Shown here piece after piece: positions 1 through 6,018 of a DNA stretch of 6,097 nt; position 1 is the stretch's first letter, and every line of letters begins with the position of its first letter. Location of the stretch: NCBI GenBank assembly GCA_010027395.1, contig RGVD01000159.1, positions 1 to 6,097 on the forward strand. The letters are read 5' to 3'. A program made the translations under genes and the position numbers. The DNA is from Bacteroidota bacterium. GTDB lineage: Bacteria > Bacteroidota > Bacteroidia > UKL13-3. Under the pieces are notes generated by a model, which was not told where the DNA came from, ran no database searches, and saw nothing but the letters and a program-made list of their open reading frames with translations.

Positions 1-4
1 GAAT

Positions 5-32
5 TCCCCCTTTGAAGGGGGATAAAGGGGGA
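5..32. repeat. G/C-block intergenic repeat with two alternative hairpins
   Basis: A C-rich arm at 5-13 (TCCCCCTTT) can pair with either of two downstream G-blocks. With 15-22 (AAGGGGGA) it gives an 8-bp stem with a 2-base loop. With 24-32 (AAAGGGGGA) it gives a 9-bp stem with a 10-base loop. The two folds exclude each other. The block is flanked by GAATT at 1-5 and again at 36-40. It stands out as a GC island in AT-rich DNA, 48 bases beyond the stop of the minus-strand operon. No T-run follows the stem on the minus strand within the window, so it is not an obvious intrinsic terminator, though the sequence is cut off at base 1. It resembles dispersed intergenic repeats of Bacteroidota; that comparison is from memory. 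Confidence 0.6.
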
Positions 33-79
33 TGTGAATTAAAATAAAATATAGATTTTGAAGTTTTATTAATTTAATA

Positions 80-457
80 TCATTCTGTATCTTTTTTCTT
101 TCGCTTCTGATACTTTTCTACGATGCTGTCAATCCAGCCACCAGATTCTTTCACGATGTATTTGGCTATAAAAAGCTCAGCAATTTTAAGTACTACTTTA
201 GTAATGGGAGAACTACTCATGCTGCGCATTCCAAGCATAAATGGTACTAAATAATCTTGTGCTTTGTTTAGAATGTTTGGGCCCTCAGTATTGTTTTTAA
301 ATGGATTGAAGCTAGCCCAAATTACACTCCATTTGTTTTCTTGTAAATGGCTTAGTTGTGCATTTATATTCTGCTTTTGCAACTCATGGTCTTGCCTTAA
401 TTGTTTGATGGCTGTTTGCAATGAATCAGCATCATGGATGGGGTATTTAGTTTTCAT
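80..457 (-). CDS. Uncharacterised 125-aa charged protein, third gene of the YtxH/holin-like operon
   Basis: I do not recognise a family. The ATG at 457 is preferred over an in-frame TTG at 475 because the purine run GAGGGGGAG lies about 7 bases before it and the following MKTKYPIH reads as a natural N-terminus. This start overlaps the 3' end of the upstream gene by 11 bases, so translational coupling is likely. Residues about 10-42 are rich in Q, L, K, E and H and look helical, possibly coiled coil. Residues 43-52 are aromatic (WSVIWASF). Residues 66-80 and 86-104 are hydrophobic or amphipathic helices without a clear transmembrane span. The C-terminus is strongly basic (KYQKRKKK). This fits a cytoplasmic protein bound to the membrane surface, perhaps partnering the two membrane proteins encoded before it. 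Function is unknown; the gene itself is well supported by the overlap and operon context. Confidence 0.8.
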   Translation of the reverse strand: MKTKYPIHDADSLQTAIKQLRQDHELQKQNINAQLSHLQENKWSVIWASFNPFKNNTEGPNILNKAQDYLVPFMLGMRSMSSSPITKVVLKIAELFIAKYIVKESGGWIDSIVEKYQKRKKKDTE

Positions 458-824
458 TGCTTTGCTCCCCCTCAAATATGGTTTTGATTATTCCATTGAT
501 AATGGGTTTCCCGATAAGTGACTTACGAGCCAACATCACCATCATAAATAACATAAAATACAAAGCTGCCATTAAGCCAAAACCTGCGAAATAGGATTGG
601 AACAATTGGCTGAAATAGCAGGCCAGCATGAGGCTGATGAAGAGCATGGCAAAAAATGCCAATACCCCCAATATCAAACCACTAATAAATTTGGCGCCAA
701 GTTTACTGCCCTTATCTATAGCTGTTAGCTTGCCAAGTTCAATTTTTTGTTCAATATACAAAGAGGCCGAATCCTTCAAGTCGTTGAAGAAAGTCTCGTT
801 ATTTGGCTGCTCCTTGTTTTCCAT
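447..824 (-). CDS. Phage-holin-family (DUF1469 / Holin-X-like) two-helix membrane protein
   Basis: 125 residues. The N-terminal third is a soluble amphipathic helix (about 10-45: DLKDSASLYIEQKIELGKL), followed by two long hydrophobic helices at about 46-70 and 78-98, and a short charged tail. This is the layout of the Pfam 'putative Actinobacterial Holin-X' / DUF1469 family. Despite the name, these are chromosomal membrane proteins of unclear role; no lysin, tail or other phage gene is nearby, so lysis is unlikely. The ATG shares one base with the TAA stop of the YtxH-like gene (TAATG on the minus strand), a typical coupling arrangement, and no good Shine-Dalgarno precedes it. In many Bacteroidota, YtxH-like and holin-family genes occur together (general knowledge). 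The family assignment rests on topology and the N-terminal motif and is fairly secure; the function is not known. Confidence 0.82.
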   Translation of the reverse strand: MENKEQPNNETFFNDLKDSASLYIEQKIELGKLTAIDKGSKLGAKFISGLILGVLAFFAMLFISLMLACYFSQLFQSYFAGFGLMAALYFMLFMMVMLARKSLIGKPIINGIIKTIFEGEQSNEN

Positions 825-1027
825 TAGTTACTTTGCTTTTCACTATTGTTGTTTTGTGCCATGTCTTTTTTGTCAAGCCATTCGTTCACATCATCTTTCA
901 TCTCATCGGCCTTCTTTTTTAAATTACTCAAGGTTTCTTTTCCTTCTTTACTGGCAAATAGCCATGTTATTCCAGCCCCAACAGCAGCACCTAATAAAAA
1001 AGGCCAAAGGTTCTTTTTATCGCTCAT
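824..1027 (-). CDS. YtxH-like small single-pass membrane protein
   Basis: 67 residues. A short charged N-terminus (MSDKKN) leads into one transmembrane helix at about 7-25 containing a small-residue, glycine-zipper-like stretch (LLGAAVGAGITWLF). Next comes the family's signature turn after the membrane (ASKEGKETLSNLKKKA, about 25-40), then a charged helix and a polar N/S/Q-rich tail. This matches the YtxH domain family, which includes the Bacillus general stress protein YtxH; the biochemical role is unknown. It is the first gene of a three-gene minus-strand operon and its stop overlaps the next start by one base. An AGAGG lies directly against the ATG, too close for a normal ribosome binding site, in keeping with the weak Shine-Dalgarno usage of Bacteroidota. 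A -7 box lies 21 bases upstream. Confidence 0.85.
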   Translation of the reverse strand: MSDKKNLWPFLLGAAVGAGITWLFASKEGKETLSNLKKKADEMKDDVNEWLDKKDMAQNNNSEKQSN

Positions 1028-1048
1028 CCTCTTTGTTGATTAATGAAA

Positions 1049-1056
1049 CAAACTTA
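1049..1056 (-). promoter_or_regulatory. Bacteroidota-type -7 box for the YtxH/holin-like operon
   Basis: On the minus strand the bases read TAAGTTTG, a perfect match to the TAnnTTTG -7 consensus of the Bacteroidota primary sigma factor. It sits 21 bases before the ATG at 1027, giving a short leader. The best TTG for a -33 element (plus-strand CAA at 1083-1085) is 26 bases away, longer than the usual ~20, so the -33 match is poor. Confidence 0.45.
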
Positions 1057-1077
1057 GTTTTTTATTTTAAATGTTGT

Positions 1078-1091
1078 GTAAACAAGTTTAC
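1078..1091. promoter_or_regulatory. Dyad GTAAAC-AA-GTTTAC in the divergent promoter region, candidate operator
   Basis: A perfect 6-bp inverted repeat with a 2-base spacer lies in the 84-base gap between the divergent YtxH-like and AI-2E-family genes. It overlaps the only TTG available as a -33 for the minus-strand promoter and the first bases of the best plus-strand -7 match (1088-1095). That position would suit a dimeric regulator acting on both genes. A 12-base dyad in AT-rich DNA can arise by chance, so this is a candidate only. Confidence 0.35.
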
Positions 1092-1095
1092 TTTG
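1088..1095 (+). promoter_or_regulatory. Weak candidate -7 box for the AI-2E-family gene
   Basis: TTACTTTG matches 7 of 8 positions, counting the two free ones, of the Bacteroidota -7 consensus TAnnTTTG, 16 bases before the ATG at 1112. No -33 element is found at the usual distance: the nearest TTG, at 1074-1076, is only 11 bases upstream. The true promoter may differ. Confidence 0.22.
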
Positions 1096-1111
1096 AACAT
1101 CAAAATCATTT

Positions 1112-2125
1112 ATGCCACTCTCAGCCGATAAAGACCGAAATAAACAACTTGCCTTCATTCTTTTATTGGCGCTTGGTTGTTATTTATTTTATTTACTCAG
1201 CGATTATTTTACTCCCTTTTTAGGAGCAGTAATATTCTACATGCTTTTTTACAAGAGCATGGCTTTCCTTGTGGAGAAGCACAAATGGCGGAAGTCACTG
1301 GCAGTTATGTTTATCATTATTGTTTCATTTTTAGCTATTACGGTTCCTGTTTTTCTGCTCTCGTTTTTATTGTATTCAAAAATAAGTGAGGCTTTTAATA
1401 GTCCTGAATCCATACTTAATTTCATTCACCTAATTGATGAAAAAGTGAATGCACTTACAGGATATGAAATCTTTACGGATGATACCATCAATATGATAAA
1501 AGCCAAAGCCGGCAACCTCATACCTGATTTATTGGGAAAGGTGTTTAATATCTTGGCACAAGTGCTTATCTGCTATTTCCTCTTGTTTTACATGCTGTTC
1601 TACTATAAAGAAATACCAGAATGGATAGAAAAATACCTGCCATTAGGTACTGAAAATACAGCTAAATTTATGAATGAATTAGAATCAATGACTATGTCAA
1701 ATGTGATTGGATCGCCCCTATTGGCGCTTATTCAATCAGTTGCAGCCATCATTGGTTTTTATTTGTTTGGGGTGGATGAAGCCCTTTTCTGGGGTTTTAT
1801 GTGTGGCTTTTTATCCTTCGTTCCATTTATTGGTTCAGCGCTGGTTTATATACCAATAGGAATATTGATGTTGAGTCTTGGCAAACAATGGCAGGGCATA
1901 GCAACCTTGGTGTATGGCATTGTGGTTATTGGAAACATTGATAATGTGATGAGGTTTGTGATCCAGAAAAAGTTTGCAGATGTGCATCCACTTATAACTG
2001 TTTTTGGTGTCATCATTGGCTTGCAATTGTTTGGATTGCCCGGCTTGATATTCGGCCCATTGATGATTTCATATTTCTTGCTAGGAGTAAAGATTTATAG
2101 GAAGAATTACGTTGAGAATGACTAA
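1112..2125 (+). CDS. AI-2E family (PerM/TqsA/YdiK-like) membrane protein
   Basis: 337 residues, the usual length for this family of polytopic inner-membrane proteins. Hydrophobic segments lie at about 13-29, 33-49, 62-88, 143-165, 204-222, 226-254, 261-278 and 293-324. The large soluble stretch between the third and fourth (about 89-142, with conserved-looking IPDLLGKVFN) is typical. Family hallmarks in the C-terminal half are LSFVPFIGSALVYIP (234-248), IDNVMRFVIQKKF (276-288), HPLITVFGVIIG (292-303) and FGLPGLIFGPL (307-317). The family was named after E. coli TqsA, proposed to export autoinducer-2, but other members are cation/H+ antiporters or have unknown substrates; nothing here identifies the substrate and no luxS is nearby. 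The ATG is the first codon giving a natural short polar N-terminus; no Shine-Dalgarno is visible. The gene is divergent from the YtxH/holin-like operon, so both sets may answer to the same membrane or stress signal (inference). Confidence 0.92.
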   Translation: MPLSADKDRNKQLAFILLLALGCYLFYLLSDYFTPFLGAVIFYMLFYKSMAFLVEKHKWRKSLAVMFIIIVSFLAITVPVFLLSFLLYSKISEAFNSPESILNFIHLIDEKVNALTGYEIFTDDTINMIKAKAGNLIPDLLGKVFNILAQVLICYFLLFYMLFYYKEIPEWIEKYLPLGTENTAKFMNELESMTMSNVIGSPLLALIQSVAAIIGFYLFGVDEALFWGFMCGFLSFVPFIGSALVYIPIGILMLSLGKQWQGIATLVYGIVVIGNIDNVMRFVIQKKFADVHPLITVFGVIIGLQLFGLPGLIFGPLMISYFLLGVKIYRKNYVEND

Positions 2126-2307
2126 GTGCGGATTTCGAAATGACAAAATTGCGAAATAGTGAAACTGCCTACTTTCATATCTCTCAATAGAATAGCTCTT
2201 AACATGATTTACTTTTCCCTATTGCCTTAACCCTAACCCCTTAAATCAATTCATTGCAAACTTGACTTGTTATTTGTATATGCATCTAAATACCTTATTC
2301 TTGTTTT

Positions 2308-3618
2308 ATGAATAAACTCGTTAGAGGATTATCGCTTTCTCAAGCCACTTCGCTTAACATGATAGATATGGTGGGCATTGGCCCCTTTGTTACCATACCA
2401 TTTATCATTCAAACGATGGGAGGTCCTCAATGTATTTTGGCATGGTTACTTGGTGCATTTTTATCTTTTATGGATGCCTTCGTTTGGGCAGAGTTGGGCG
2501 CTAAATGGCCGCAGGCAGGTGGTTCGTATGTTTTCCTTCAGAAACTTTTTGGTAAGAAATATGGTCGTATGATGTCCTTTCTTTTTGTATGGCAAACCAG
2601 TATACAAGCCCCTTTGGTGGTGGCATCGGGTGCCATTGGTTTTTCGCAATACCTTTCCTTCCTAGTTCCTTTAACAGCCATCGAACAGAAAATAGTATCT
2701 GGAACTTTGGTGATATTTTTAGTCATTCTGTTATACAGAAATATTCAAGCCATTGGCAAACTATCAGTCATTATGTGGGCTGTGGTAGCATCTACAATTT
2801 TATGGCTAATCATTTCCGCTTTCACCCATTTTGATGCGCAATTGGCTTTCACCTATCCTGAGAATGCCTTTGATTTTACACCTTTATTTTTTGTAGCATT
2901 GGGACAAGCTTCAGTTAAAAGTATTTATTCTTATTTGGGTTATTACAATGTCTGTCACTTGGGAGCAGAAATAGTGAATCCTCAAAGAAACATACCAAAA
3001 AGTATTTTTATTTCCATTGCAGGAATAGCGGCTTTATATATTAGTATGCAAATAGGTATTTTAGGCGTTATTCCTTGGCAAGAAGCACAACATTCCGAAT
3101 TTATTGTAAGTACTTTTTTTGAGAAACTATATGGTCATACAACTGCCCAAGTAGCCACAGGATTGGTCTTGTTTATTGCTTTGTCATCTCTTTTTGCAGT
3201 CATGTTGGGGTACTCTAGGGTGCCTTATGCAGCAGCCAAAGATGGCAATTTCTTTAAGGTCTTTGCAAAACTTCACCCATCCAAACATTTTCCTTATGTA
3301 TCCTTGTTAGCTTTGGGCGGCTTGGCATTTATTTTTAGCCTTTTGTTTAAACTTAAAGACATCATAACTGCCATCATCATCATGCGTATCTTGGTTCAAT
3401 TTATTAGCCAATCTGCAGGTGTTATTGCCTTGCATTATAAAAGCAAAAAATTGCGTTTGCCCTATAGAATGCCGTTGTTTCCAATACCAGCCATCTTGGG
3501 AATAATGGTATGGCTTTTTGTGTTTTTTAGCAGCAGCACCCAATTTATTTTAGGTGCATTGGGCATCATTGTAACAGGTTGTTTGTTGTATTTTATTAAA
3601 GAGAGAAAGACTTTTTAA
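2308..3618 (+). CDS. APC-superfamily amino acid permease
   Basis: 436 residues with about 12 hydrophobic segments, the standard APC fold length. It would move an amino acid or related amine across the inner membrane, coupled to H+ or exchange. Family marks: helix 1 with MVGIGPFVTIP (21-31) in the unwound substrate-binding position where many members have GSGIF; ELGAKWPQAGGSYVFL (62-77), the classic P-x-A-G-G-x-Y motif after helix 2; a conserved helix 6 region GYYNVCHLGAEIVNPQRNIPKSIF (211-234) with the E-x-x-N-P-x-R-x-I-P signature; SRVPYAAAKDGNFFKVF (303-319); and LRLPYRMPLFPIPA (382-395) before the last helices. The substrate cannot be read from sequence. The ATG is followed by a short basic N-terminus as usual. 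The stop overlaps that of the convergent DUF1015 gene by four bases. The 182-base gap upstream suggests its own promoter, but no convincing one was found. Confidence 0.93.
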   Translation: MNKLVRGLSLSQATSLNMIDMVGIGPFVTIPFIIQTMGGPQCILAWLLGAFLSFMDAFVWAELGAKWPQAGGSYVFLQKLFGKKYGRMMSFLFVWQTSIQAPLVVASGAIGFSQYLSFLVPLTAIEQKIVSGTLVIFLVILLYRNIQAIGKLSVIMWAVVASTILWLIISAFTHFDAQLAFTYPENAFDFTPLFFVALGQASVKSIYSYLGYYNVCHLGAEIVNPQRNIPKSIFISIAGIAALYISMQIGILGVIPWQEAQHSEFIVSTFFEKLYGHTTAQVATGLVLFIALSSLFAVMLGYSRVPYAAAKDGNFFKVFAKLHPSKHFPYVSLLALGGLAFIFSLLFKLKDIITAIIIMRILVQFISQSAGVIALHYKSKKLRLPYRMPLFPIPAILGIMVWLFVFFSSSTQFILGALGIIVTGCLLYFIKERKTF

Positions 3619-4862
3619 ATCGTTTCATAAATAACCAAACCCGTTCTGATTTTTGGTTCAATCCAAGTAGATTTTGGAGGCATAATTAAATTCTCTTCTG
3701 CTATTTGTTTCACTTCTTCAATCGAAGTAGGGTATAGGGTAATAGCCAAATTGTATTCGCCTGCATCTATCGTATTTTGAAGTGTTAAAATACCTTTACT
3801 TCCGTCTAAGAATGACAAGCGCTTATCTGTTTTGCTATCGTTAATGTTGAAAATTCTTTTCAATAGAAACTCTTCTACAATGCTTACATCTAGTTTATCT
3901 AGTGAGCCTTGCAGATTATCATACAATTCAGGTTTTAATTTTATCAGATAAGCATCGTTATTAAAGTAAAGGCCGAATTCTGCTTTGTTTAAAGGCTGCA
4001 CCGGAACATGTCCGCTTCTAGTCACATCAAAATATTCTTCCACTCGTTCTAAGAAATTAGGTGCATCCACAGTGGCTTCGTCATTCACCAAACGATGGTA
4101 TTCATATATATGAAGTTTATTAAATGGTATCAAACAAACAGGAAAGAAATTATACAATTCTGTTCCATCATTGTTTGTATTCATTTCACGCATTTGTTGG
4201 CAATAAGTGGCAGAGCCTGCTGAGCGATGATGCCCATCAGCTATGTATATTTTTTCAATATTTGTAAATTCATTTTCAATGGCTAGTATATCTTCATCAT
4301 TTTCTACCAACCAAAGATTGTGCTTCAATTGGTCAGCACTTAAAAAATTATATTCAGGTGCTGCATTGTTTATTGTTTTATTAATAATGCTTTCAACAAC
4401 AAAGTTGTCAGGGTAGGTTAATAAAATAGGATTTCCCAAACCATTGAAAAAAGAGATATGCTCAGCCAATTCATTTTGCTTTTCTGTTAATGTGTTTTCA
4501 TGTTTCAAAATCACATTGTTGTTGTAATCATCCACTGAAGCCGTTGCAATTAATCCGGTGTATGCAATACTTCCTTTTATCAAACGATATATATAGAAAA
4601 CAGGCTTTTTATCTTTAATCAGAATGCCTTCGTTTTTAAACTTTTGCAAGTATTCCAAACCTAATGGAAAATGTTTTTCAGGGTTTTTCTTTTCACCTTT
4701 AAAATGCAAATATGGCTTTACAACATGCAGATAGCTATAAGGATTTTTTAATATTTCACTAGTCGACAACTCGCGTGAGGCACTGTCATAACTAGGAGAA
4801 GAAACTACTCCAACTTTATCTCTGCTTGGGCGAAGGGCTGCAAAAGGCTTAATAATGGCCAT
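3615..4862 (-). CDS. DUF1015 family protein (COG4198), ParB/Srx-like putative ATP-dependent enzyme
   Basis: 415 residues, full length for the family. Landmarks in order: N-terminal IKPFAALRP (4-12) with the V-x-S-S-P-S-Y-D segment (19-26); NPYSYLHVVKP (40-50); a central ILKHENTLTEKQNELAEH region (118-135) matching the conserved R/K-H-E-x-T motif; IYIADGHHRSAGS (205-217), the strongest family signature, with the acidic residue and paired histidines resembling the GHHR nucleotide/phosphate site of ParB/sulfiredoxin-fold proteins; LDVSIVEEFLL (324-334); and near the end NLIMPPKSTWIEPKIRTGLVIY (391-412). Molecular function is not established. Some ParB/Srx-fold relatives phosphorylate free serine, and I recall DUF1015 genes lying beside serA and serC in Bacteroidota, so a small-molecule kinase role is possible (inference). 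Here the neighbours are sua5 upstream, same strand, and a convergent amino acid permease. The ATG start gives the conserved N-terminus; no Shine-Dalgarno is visible. Confidence 0.9.
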   Translation of the reverse strand: MAIIKPFAALRPSRDKVGVVSSPSYDSASRELSTSEILKNPYSYLHVVKPYLHFKGEKKNPEKHFPLGLEYLQKFKNEGILIKDKKPVFYIYRLIKGSIAYTGLIATASVDDYNNNVILKHENTLTEKQNELAEHISFFNGLGNPILLTYPDNFVVESIINKTINNAAPEYNFLSADQLKHNLWLVENDEDILAIENEFTNIEKIYIADGHHRSAGSATYCQQMREMNTNNDGTELYNFFPVCLIPFNKLHIYEYHRLVNDEATVDAPNFLERVEEYFDVTRSGHVPVQPLNKAEFGLYFNNDAYLIKLKPELYDNLQGSLDKLDVSIVEEFLLKRIFNINDSKTDKRLSFLDGSKGILTLQNTIDAGEYNLAITLYPTSIEEVKQIAEENLIMPPKSTWIEPKIRTGLVIYETI

Positions 4863-4916
4863 AGGTCTTAGGTTTTATGGAGGCGAATATGTGTAAATAT
4901 TTTCTTAATCGTAATT

Positions 4917-4924
4917 CAAACGTG
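4917..4924 (-). promoter_or_regulatory. Weak candidate -7 box for the DUF1015 gene
   Basis: On the minus strand this reads CACGTTTG, one mismatch from TAnnTTTG, in the 111-base gap between sua5 and the DUF1015 gene, 54 bases before the ATG at 4862. No TTG lies at the expected -33 distance. The gap is large enough for a promoter, but co-transcription from sua5 cannot be excluded. Confidence 0.2.
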
Positions 4925-4928
4925 AAAA

Positions 4929-4953
4929 TAATTCTTATTTAATTAATGAATTA
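4929..4953 (-). terminator. Weak AT-rich hairpin after sua5
   Basis: TAATTC at 4929-4934 can pair with GAATTA at 4948-4953 (6 bp, 13-base loop), and on the minus strand the stem is followed by TTTTC. It begins about 20 bases past the sua5 stop. The stem is AT-rich and would be weak, so it is at best an inefficient terminator. Confidence 0.18.
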
Positions 4954-4973
4954 GATTTAAATAGTTTGGCAGA

Positions 4974-5930
4974 CTAATGAACTGAAGCCCTTTTTAATCG
5001 GTCGTTGATGGCAATACCTAATCCCTCATCAGGGAATTTTTCAGCCAATATGATATCAACTTCCAAATCATTCAAACTTCTTAAAGCAGAAAATAAATGT
5101 CTTGCTGCTTCATCCAAACTTCCGCTTGGAGATAAAATAAACTGGTTTTTACATTCAATATTATCAAGCTTTTTTGAAAAGGAAATACTACCAATTGAAA
5201 GGCCTTTATAATTCAATATTTCCTTCTTGATGTCATTACAAATTATCAATTTTTTATTGGGTGCATAATGTCTTTCCATCATGCCTGGGGCAATGATTTT
5301 ACTGGTATCTCCACTTACTTGAGGCACATTTACTTTAATACCTAAAGTGCTTTCAATTTGTTCTTTTGCCAAACCTCCATATCTTAAAATACGAGGCGTG
5401 CTTTCAAGAAAAGAAACTATGGTAGATTCTATTCCTACTTTACATTCTCCACCATCCAATATGCATTTTATTTTGTCTCCCAATTGTTGCTTAACATGCG
5501 CAGCTGAAGTAGGACTCACAAATGTACTTGGGTTGGCACTTGGCGCTGCCAAAGGGAAATCAAGCATAGCCAATAATTCAAGCGTAAGTGGATGATTGGG
5601 TATTCTGATGGCAACTGAATCATGTCCTGCTGTTACCATATCAGTTACTATATTCGATGTTGGAACCACAAAAGTAATAGGCCCTGGTGAAAACTTAGAA
5701 GCTAGTTTTAATGCTAATTCAGGCAAGTAAATACCCCATTCTGCAAAGCGTTCAACCGAATTGGAATGAATGATTAAAGGGTTGAAATGAGGTCGGTTTT
5801 TGGTTTTGTATATGTTCAACACTGCCTCTTCATTAAAGGCATTAGCAGCCAAGCCATACACCGTTTCAGTGGGTATAGCCACCAATTCGCCTTGTCTTAG
5901 CAAATTTGCTGCTGCTTCTAGTTCATTCAT
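4974..5930 (-). CDS. sua5: Threonylcarbamoyl-AMP synthase, long Sua5 form (TsaC/YwlC family)
   Basis: 318 residues, matching the long two-domain Sua5 type rather than the ~190-residue TsaC type. It uses threonine, bicarbonate and ATP to make threonylcarbamoyl-adenylate, the donor for t6A37 in tRNAs reading ANN codons; it is cytoplasmic and essential or nearly so in most bacteria. YrdC domain (about 1-190): PTETVYGLAANA (20-31), YKTKNRPHFNPL (41-52) with the conserved K-x-R nucleotide-binding residues, SPGPITFVVP (81-90), VAIRIPNHP (106-114), APSANPSTFVSPT (129-141), DGGECKVGIESTIV (159-172) and ILRYGG (181-186). Linker: APGMMERHYAPN (214-225), the characteristic Sua5 P-G-M-x-x-x-H-Y-x-P loop that closes the active site. 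C-terminal Sua5 domain (about 226-318) ends in GLGIAINDRLKRA (303-315), also typical. All expected motifs are present. The ATG at 5930 has no Shine-Dalgarno and lies 8 bases from a tandem octamer array; no promoter motif was found upstream. Confidence 0.95.
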   Translation of the reverse strand: MNELEAAANLLRQGELVAIPTETVYGLAANAFNEEAVLNIYKTKNRPHFNPLIIHSNSVERFAEWGIYLPELALKLASKFSPGPITFVVPTSNIVTDMVTAGHDSVAIRIPNHPLTLELLAMLDFPLAAPSANPSTFVSPTSAAHVKQQLGDKIKCILDGGECKVGIESTIVSFLESTPRILRYGGLAKEQIESTLGIKVNVPQVSGDTSKIIAPGMMERHYAPNKKLIICNDIKKEILNYKGLSIGSISFSKKLDNIECKNQFILSPSGSLDEAARHLFSALRSLNDLEVDIILAEKFPDEGLGIAINDRLKRASVH

Positions 5931-5938
5931 ATATCAAT

Positions 5939-6018
5939 GTGTGAATGTGTGGATTTGAGAATGTGAGAATGTGAGAATGTGAGGATGTGTGAATGTGGGG
6001 AAGTGAGGATGTGTGAAT
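5939..6018. repeat. Ten tandem 8-bp repeats, consensus GTGWGRAT
   Basis: Ten consecutive, exactly 8-base units run without gaps: GTGTGAAT, GTGTGGAT, TTGAGAAT, GTGAGAAT, GTGAGAAT, GTGAGGAT, GTGTGAAT, GTGGGGAA, GTGAGGAT, GTGTGAAT. Variation is mostly confined to position 4 (T/A/G) and position 6 (A/G). The period is not a multiple of three, and the array lies outside any gene, starting 8 bases before the sua5 start codon. Units in the opposite orientation follow at about 6028-6047. Similar GAATGTG-type octamers are familiar from Bacteroidota intergenic regions (recollection, not checked). Confidence 0.9.

Noticed and set aside
1..6. GAATTC (an EcoRI site) exactly at the start of the window
   Set aside because: It could mark a cloned fragment end, but GAATT recurs at 36-40 as part of the repeat's flank, and one six-base site is no evidence of cloning.
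458..475. Upstream TTG start (475) adding MRGSKA to the third small protein
   Set aside because: Those codons are the purine-rich ribosome binding site for the ATG at 457, so the shorter form is more likely.
447..824. Prophage lysis cassette suggested by the holin-like protein
   Set aside because: No endolysin, spanin, tail or integrase gene is present, and this family is common on chromosomes beside YtxH-like genes.
628..1131. Long plus-strand open frame of 167 codons opposite the holin-like and YtxH-like genes
   Set aside because: It is antisense to two well-supported genes, is rich in S, F and C as expected for a shadow frame, and matches no family.
2132..2157. ATTTCG (2132-2137) and CGAAAT (2152-2157) as a possible terminator hairpin after the AI-2E-family gene
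   Set aside because: The stem is only 6 bp with a 14-base loop and no T-run follows; the local palindrome ATTTCGAAAT competes with it.
2229..2240. AACCCTAACCCC, resembling telomere-type repeats
   Set aside because: Only two partial copies are present in an ordinary intergenic gap; chance is sufficient.
2267..2298. Possible promoter of the permease: TTG at 2267-2269 and TACCTTAT at 2291-2298
   Set aside because: The spacing of 21 is acceptable, but the -7 match has two mismatches and would leave almost no leader before the ATG at 2308.
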